A stretch of 39,749 nt of DNA from contig CAMLEO010000024.1 in assembly GCA_946478975.1 (NCBI GenBank), positions 1 to 39,749 of the forward strand, written 5' to 3'. The position numbers and the translations under genes were made by a program. The notes beneath the pieces were generated by a model, which had not been told where the DNA came from, did not search any database, and worked only from the letters and a program-made list of their open reading frames with translations. Within the stretch, counting starts at the first letter, position 1, and each line of letters opens with the position of its first letter. Positions 35,589 through 39,749 of this stretch are shown here, in pieces. Source of the stretch: an uncultured Steroidobacter sp. (GTDB taxonomy: Bacteria; Pseudomonadota; Gammaproteobacteria; Steroidobacterales; Steroidobacteraceae).

Positions 35589-37045
35589 TTGCCCAGCACG
35601 AATCGAACTTGCAGCACGGCGCGCTGGGAGACTGGCGCGCCGTTGTTGCGAATGGGCTCAAACACCCATTGGCTCACCGAATCCAGCGCTGCTCGGTCAA
35701 AGACGACCTTCGGCTCCGAGTCGCGCACTTCCAGATCCCGCGTCGTGCCATCCGGCGCGATTGTGAATTCAACTTTCACCCAACCTTCGGTGCCGGCGCG
35801 CGCAGCGTCACGAGGATAGACCGGAGGAACTTCGCGGACGCGTTTCAGCTTGGCCGCTTGCACCACCTGCTGAGTGACTTCCGGTTGCACCGTCTCGACA
35901 ACGCTCGGCTCTGGCTGAGCAACCGGTTCGGGCTTCGGCGGCGGTGCGGGCTCAACAGCGGCAGTGGCAGCCGCTTCCTGTTCTGCCAGCTCACGCGCAA
36001 TCGCTTCAGCGAGCTCGCGCTCTGCTTGATCGGACTCAACAGGCGAGGAGAGCACAGGCCGTGCCTGAGGCTTTGGAGCCGCACGAGACAACGCGAGCAA
36101 CTGCGTACGCAGCGCCTCCAGGTGCGGATGATCCGGCGCCGCACGTTGCAGAGCTGTCCATGCCTTCACCGCTCGTGCGGCGTTTCGTTCCTGCAGTGTT
36201 TTGACGACGCGTTGTTCCAACGTGTCGATCACTTTCTGCATGCCGGTCTTGGCGTCGGCGTTGTCCGGCTGCAGGGCCAGCACCGCTTTGTAATATTCGA
36301 GCGCGTTGTCGCCGCGTGGATCGATCAGTCGGCCGCTGAGATAGGCGATCTGCGCGCTGCCGAGCTTGGTCTTGATCACATCTTCCGCGGAGGCCTCGCC
36401 GACGTGCGTGGTCTGCATCGTCGCCGGCAAGCTGGTGTCTCGCGAATACCAGATGGCAAATGCAATCACGGTCGCCAGAACGCCGAGGCCGGTAGCTGCA
36501 AGCAGTGCTTTGCTCAGCACCGGCTGCTTGCGGGCCATCATGCGGACCGTTTGCAAAGCCGCCGGCTGCACGTCGCGCAGCTCGTTGTATCGACGCGTGG
36601 CTGCGTTGAGGAACTGCCCGGCGCGTGGCGGGGAAACCGGCTTGTGCAGGAAACGATAGATGTTGCCGCTGCTGATCAGCGAGCCGACCGTGCCTTCTTC
36701 TTCGCGACGGCCGGTGGCCATTACGATCAGCTCGGGAAACTGCGCCTGTAAACGAACGATCAGCCCGGCGACATCGCCGCGGAGCGAGCCGAGATCGGCG
36801 ATGAGAACATCACAACGGCCGCCGACCAGATGATCGACGGCCGAATCTGCGGAGGGTGCATCCCAGAGAGCGTGCTCGGAGCCCGCGGCATCCCGCAGTA
36901 CTTCGAGCAAGCCCGCATCGGAGCTCAGTACGACGACATCGACAACCTGCCCAGGGCGCGCCGCGGTGGTGCGCACCGTCGACAGGAAATCTCCTGGCCG
37001 CGTACTGGCCACGACATTCAGATCACTGTTACTCGAGGCAGACAA
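35585..37045 (-). CDS. Receiver-like / TM / helical / TonB C-terminal fusion (paralog 2)
   Basis: A 486-residue protein with the same order as the gene at 18876-20924: a receiver-like domain (~34-155), a membrane helix (~178-200), one helical unit starting GRLIDPRGDNALEYY, a Pro/Glu-rich linker and a TonB C-terminal domain (PPVYPRDAARAGTEGW, SQWVFEP). D84 (LIADLGS) is at the phospho-acceptor position and the conserved Lys is present (K135, FLHKPVS), but the N-terminal acidic pair is only LSSD. The two paralogs share FPEL(I/V)V, GxREx and I(Y/F)RFLxxP(V/L)S. The likely start is TTG at 37045, overlapping the end of the CheX gene by 17 nt, so translation is probably coupled. It is the last gene of a Che-like cassette. 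Its receiver would be cytoplasmic and its TonB domain periplasmic. Confidence 0.87.
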   Translation of the reverse strand: MSASSNSDLNVVASTRPGDFLSTVRTTAARPGQVVDVVVLSSDAGLLEVLRDAAGSEHALWDAPSADSAVDHLVGGRCDVLIADLGSLRGDVAGLIVRLQAQFPELIVMATGRREEEGTVGSLISSGNIYRFLHKPVSPPRAGQFLNAATRRYNELRDVQPAALQTVRMMARKQPVLSKALLAATGLGVLATVIAFAIWYSRDTSLPATMQTTHVGEASAEDVIKTKLGSAQIAYLSGRLIDPRGDNALEYYKAVLALQPDNADAKTGMQKVIDTLEQRVVKTLQERNAARAVKAWTALQRAAPDHPHLEALRTQLLALSRAAPKPQARPVLSSPVESDQAERELAEAIARELAEQEAAATAAVEPAPPPKPEPVAQPEPSVVETVQPEVTQQVVQAAKLKRVREVPPVYPRDAARAGTEGWVKVEFTIAPDGTTRDLEVRDSEPKVVFDRAALDSVSQWVFEPIRNNGAPVSQRAVLQVRFVLGN

Positions 37046-37478
37046 CCAGCTGCGCCGAGTGACTGCGCCAGTTGATCGGGATCACGAACGAGCGGATGTT
37101 GTCGGGAGTGACGATTTTCTCGGGCTCGCCGGCAACCACCGTCGGCACCGAAATCATGAAGTCCTTACCGAAGTCACGGCGCGCGTTGCCCGAAATCGTG
37201 TTCGCGACTTCGCCCACCAGGTCGCACATATTCTCCTGGGTCAGTTCCGTTTCACCCATGCGCATCAGCATGACAGTGAGCATCGGGCGCGAGGCGGTGA
37301 AGTACACGATGCCGCGCCGCTTGCCGGCGATGCTGATCATCCCGGTGAATTCCTGGATGGTCGGCTTGCCTTCCTGGACGATGTACGGGGACCCCACCGA
37401 AGCCGGCTGATTGGCCGCGGTGGCGAAATAGTGCGTCGTTCCTTCGACGAACGTTTCCAATTCGACTTTAGTCATCAT
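37029..37478 (-). CDS. cheX: CheX-type chemotaxis phosphatase
   Basis: A 149-residue protein of the CheX/CheC/FliY phosphatase fold, which removes phosphate from CheY-P. The diagnostic ExxN motif is present in LVGEVANTISGNARR, followed by FMISVPTVVAG. The second half shows the strands expected of the dimer-forming CheX fold. The start is the first of two adjacent ATGs (37478, 37475), with GAGGGG eight bases upstream. It overlaps the end of the CheY gene by 11 nt, and its 3' end overlaps the receiver-TonB gene. This placement implies that the neighbouring CheY is its substrate. Confidence 0.9.
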   Translation of the reverse strand: MMTKVELETFVEGTTHYFATAANQPASVGSPYIVQEGKPTIQEFTGMISIAGKRRGIVYFTASRPMLTVMLMRMGETELTQENMCDLVGEVANTISGNARRDFGKDFMISVPTVVAGEPEKIVTPDNIRSFVIPINWRSHSAQLVVCLE

Positions 37479-37887
37479 TGCCGGCGCCCCTCAACAGCTC
37501 TTCCAGCGCTTCCGTCAGCTGGCGATCTGTGAACGGTTTACAGAGAAAGCCATTGGCGCCCTTCTTCAACGCTTCGATGGCGGTGGCTTTGTCGGAGAGC
37601 GCCGAAATCACCAGGATGAGAACGTCTGGTTTGATCTTCACCAGGTTCTCGACGCACTCGATGCCGTCCATTTCCGGCATCGTGATGTCCATGGTGACCA
37701 CGTCCGCCGGTTCTTTGCGGAATGCTTCGACCGCCTGCTTGCCATTCGCCGCGGTGGCGATGACCTGCAGCCGTTCGATCTGCAATTCGCGCTCGATCTT
37801 GCGGCGAATGATATTTGAATCGTCACAAATCATGAGCTTGAGCTTACCGTTCGTCAACGGTGCAGCCTTTGCGGGTGCGCTCGACAT
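37468..37887 (-). CDS. CheY-like response regulator
   Basis: A 139-residue single receiver domain with a 14-residue N-terminal extension. All active-site residues are present: D22/D23 (MICDDS), phospho-acceptor D67 (VVTMDITMPEMDG), S95 (VISALS) and K117 (FLCKPF). There is no output domain. The start codon has AGAGG seven bases upstream. It lies 50 nt after the CheA-like kinase and overlaps CheX, so it is the obvious phosphate acceptor of that kinase and target of that phosphatase. Its downstream partner is not a clear flagellar gene here. Confidence 0.94.
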   Translation of the reverse strand: MSSAPAKAAPLTNGKLKLMICDDSNIIRRKIERELQIERLQVIATAANGKQAVEAFRKEPADVVTMDITMPEMDGIECVENLVKIKPDVLILVISALSDKATAIEALKKGANGFLCKPFTDRQLTEALEELLRGAGNDD

Positions 37888-37937
37888 TACTGTCCCTCTT
37901 TAATCTTCACTATTTCCAGTCAGAGCATTCCGGAGAA

Positions 37938-39749
37938 TTAAGCGGCCACCGCGCGTTGCGTGGCGGGCAGCCAGATCTTGAACTTGGAGAACTTGCCACC
38001 CGCCGAAGCCAGGCCCACCCGTCCGCCGAGCTCGGCGACCAGGATGCGCACCAGGTCCATGCCTGCGCCGCGACCCGCGTCGGTGGTGACGCGATCCGCG
38101 GTTGAGAAGCCGGGCCGGAAGATCAGCGCCATGGTCTGGCGCGGATCGAGCAGCGCGGCCTGCGCCGGAGTGATCAGTCCGCGTTCCACAGCAACCTCTT
38201 TGATCCGGTCCAGCTGTAAGCCGCGTCCGTCATCCTGCACGATGAGCTCGAAGCCATCAGTGCCGCGCGGCGCAAATTCGACAGCCAGCGCGCCGATCTC
38301 GGCCTTGTTCGCCTTGGTGCGCTCGCCCGGCTCTTCGATACCGTGCACGACGGCGTTGCGAACCAATTGAATGGTGATGTCCTTGACGGCGCGGCGATAC
38401 GCCTCGGGCACCGCGTCCAGGCCTTTGCACTGGAGGCTGACCTGCTTGGACTGGCTGCTGGCAACGCGCGCGGCGAGATCTTCCAGCGTGCGTTCCAGAC
38501 CAACCGAGCTCGTGCCTTCCACATCCAGCGGCGCCGTGAGCAGCGCTTTGGTGACCTGCGTCTGGTCCGGCGCGCCGGCACCCAGCAGCTGATCCACCTT
38601 CTCCGACGACTGCGTGTCGCCGCCGAGGCTGGTGCGACGGGTGGCGATCGCGTGATGCAGATCGACCAGCCGGCTCAACATCTCGCGCACCTGTGCCAGG
38701 TGGTTGAACAGATCGTCGAGCTTCACGACCAGCGGCAGGAAGTCGCTGCCCGACAGCGACTGACGGCCCTTCAGGTCGTTGAGCGATTCTTCGAACGCGT
38801 GCGCGCGCTGTTCCACGGTCTTCAAGCCCAGCGCTGCCGCTTCGCCCTTGACCGCGTGCACCTGGCGGTAGATGCCGTCGATCTTGGCGCGGAACGCCGA
38901 CTCTTCGCGCGCCGGCTCTTTGAGGATCGAGTTCACCATCTTCAACGACACATCGGCGTCGGTGAGGAAGCTGGTCAAGCTGTCCGGCTCGACGTGCAGG
39001 ATGCGCAACAACAGATCCAGCTGGGCCTGCGCCTTCTCCTGCGACTCCTGCAGCTCGCGCGACAGCATCACGCGCTTGGTCACGTCGTTCACCGTCACCA
39101 GCAGGTGCGACAGCGAGCCTTCGGATTTCACGCGGTTGAAGTCGAATTCCAGGAAGTGCGTGTCGAAACCACCGGCCGGATTGTCGAAGTGCACTTCGAC
39201 TTCGTTGAGCGGGTTGATGGTCTTGACCAATTTCTCGTTGACTCGCTCGCCCCACAGCAGCGCGACGTAGTCCATCGCGGTCCGCAGCGTCTTCTCGGGG
39301 ACGATGTCCTTGAGCAGCTTGTCGAACGTGAGGTCGGTGAACTCTTCGCGGCGGAAGATGTTGTTGAGCGCAAGGGAGCGCTCACTGCCGAGCTTCAAAT
39401 CTTTGTCGAGCAGGAACAGGCCTTCGTTCACCGTGCGCAGAATGTCTTGAGTTTCTTTGCGCGCGCGGTTCGCAACGGCTTCTTCCTTGCGGAGGTTACG
39501 AGCGAAGTACAGGAAGATCGCGCCGAGGAGCAGCAGCGCGGCAACCATGCCGCCGACCTGGATGCCACGGAGCGTGCCGGTTTCGGCGCGGCTGTGCTCT
39601 TCAACCTTCACCGACAGCTTCTTCAGCATCGCGTTCAGCTGGCCGTACGAGCTGGCGCCGTACTGATTCAGGTCGTTCAACGCGCCCTGCAGACGGCGGC
39701 CGCGCGGGCTCAGCTGCCAGGTCGGCGCCGGGGGAGCAGCGGCGGCCGC
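37938..39749 (-). CDS. Membrane sensor with HPt and CheA-type ATPase domains (5' end outside window)
   Basis: 603 residues are visible; the frame stays open to the right edge. A periplasmic-looking N-terminal part (LNQYGASSYGQ...EEHSRAE) precedes a membrane helix (GGMVAALLLLGAIFLYFA), then a PAS-like region. A histidine phosphotransfer domain follows, with the site His in QVHAVKGEAAALG (codon 38856-38858). Next is a CheA-type ATPase: N box LVRNAVVHGIEEPGER, G1 DDGRGL, F box IFRPGFST and G2 GRGAGMD (38055-38075). There is no CheA P2 or CheW-like P5 domain, so it is not an array-bound CheA. It heads a run with CheY, CheX and a receiver-TonB fusion. The signal is probably periplasmic. Confidence 0.9.
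   Translation of the reverse strand, partial: AAAAAPPAPTWQLSPRGRRLQGALNDLNQYGASSYGQLNAMLKKLSVKVEEHSRAETGTLRGIQVGGMVAALLLLGAIFLYFARNLRKEEAVANRARKETQDILRTVNEGLFLLDKDLKLGSERSLALNNIFRREEFTDLTFDKLLKDIVPEKTLRTAMDYVALLWGERVNEKLVKTINPLNEVEVHFDNPAGGFDTHFLEFDFNRVKSEGSLSHLLVTVNDVTKRVMLSRELQESQEKAQAQLDLLLRILHVEPDSLTSFLTDADVSLKMVNSILKEPAREESAFRAKIDGIYRQVHAVKGEAAALGLKTVEQRAHAFEESLNDLKGRQSLSGSDFLPLVVKLDDLFNHLAQVREMLSRLVDLHHAIATRRTSLGGDTQSSEKVDQLLGAGAPDQTQVTKALLTAPLDVEGTSSVGLERTLEDLAARVASSQSKQVSLQCKGLDAVPEAYRRAVKDITIQLVRNAVVHGIEEPGERTKANKAEIGALAVEFAPRGTDGFELIVQDDGRGLQLDRIKEVAVERGLITPAQAALLDPRQTMALIFRPGFSTADRVTTDAGRGAGMDLVRILVAELGGRVGLASAGGKFSKFKIWLPATQRAVAA

Overview
The window reads as chromosomal DNA of a GC-rich, Gram-negative bacterium, most likely a gammaproteobacterium near the Xanthomonadales/Steroidobacterales/Nevskiales. 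This is inferred from a PbpC/alpha-2-macroglobulin pair, an OsmC protein, a glycogen cluster, oligopeptidase B, paired M16 peptidases, TonB-family proteins and c-di-GMP signalling. No rRNA, tRNA, CRISPR array, phage or complete insertion sequence was seen. The only mobile-looking item is a short element with nested inverted repeats.

Layout. 1-6312 (minus): a membrane-anchored bacterial alpha-2-macroglobulin followed by pbpC, which runs off the left edge. 6458-7600 (plus): an OsmC-family protein and a small lipoprotein. 7634-16851 (plus): glycogen/maltodextrin genes glgP, glgB, glgX and malQ. A 305-bp MITE-like element lies exactly between the glgX stop and the malQ start. 16875-17551: a VOC-fold protein and a 59-residue unknown protein. 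17693-18810 (minus): a cytochrome b561 and a gutted MATE transporter. 18876-20924 (minus): a large receiver-like/TM/repeat/TonB fusion with a clear terminator. 21328-23837 (plus): oligopeptidase B overlapping an Rcp1-type response regulator.

24191-31316 (plus) looks like a c-di-GMP module. A receiver/coiled-coil/PAS/PAS/GAF/HD-GYP protein is followed by two GEMM-I (c-di-GMP-I) riboswitches. Each riboswitch precedes an exported protein made of repeated Ig-like domains plus a C-terminal Fn3-like domain, one soluble and one a lipoprotein. 31414-35588 (plus): an active/inactive M16 peptidase pair followed by an ATP/ADP-carrier-like transporter.

35585-39749 (minus) is a tightly packed Che-like cassette: a membrane HPt/CheA-type kinase (cut by the right edge), a CheY, a CheX-type phosphatase, and a second receiver-like/TM/TonB fusion paralogous to the one at 18876-20924. 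Three of its genes overlap. The two signalling-TonB fusions, and the two riboswitch-controlled Ig proteins beside an HD-GYP protein, are the parts of the window most likely to hold undescribed biology.
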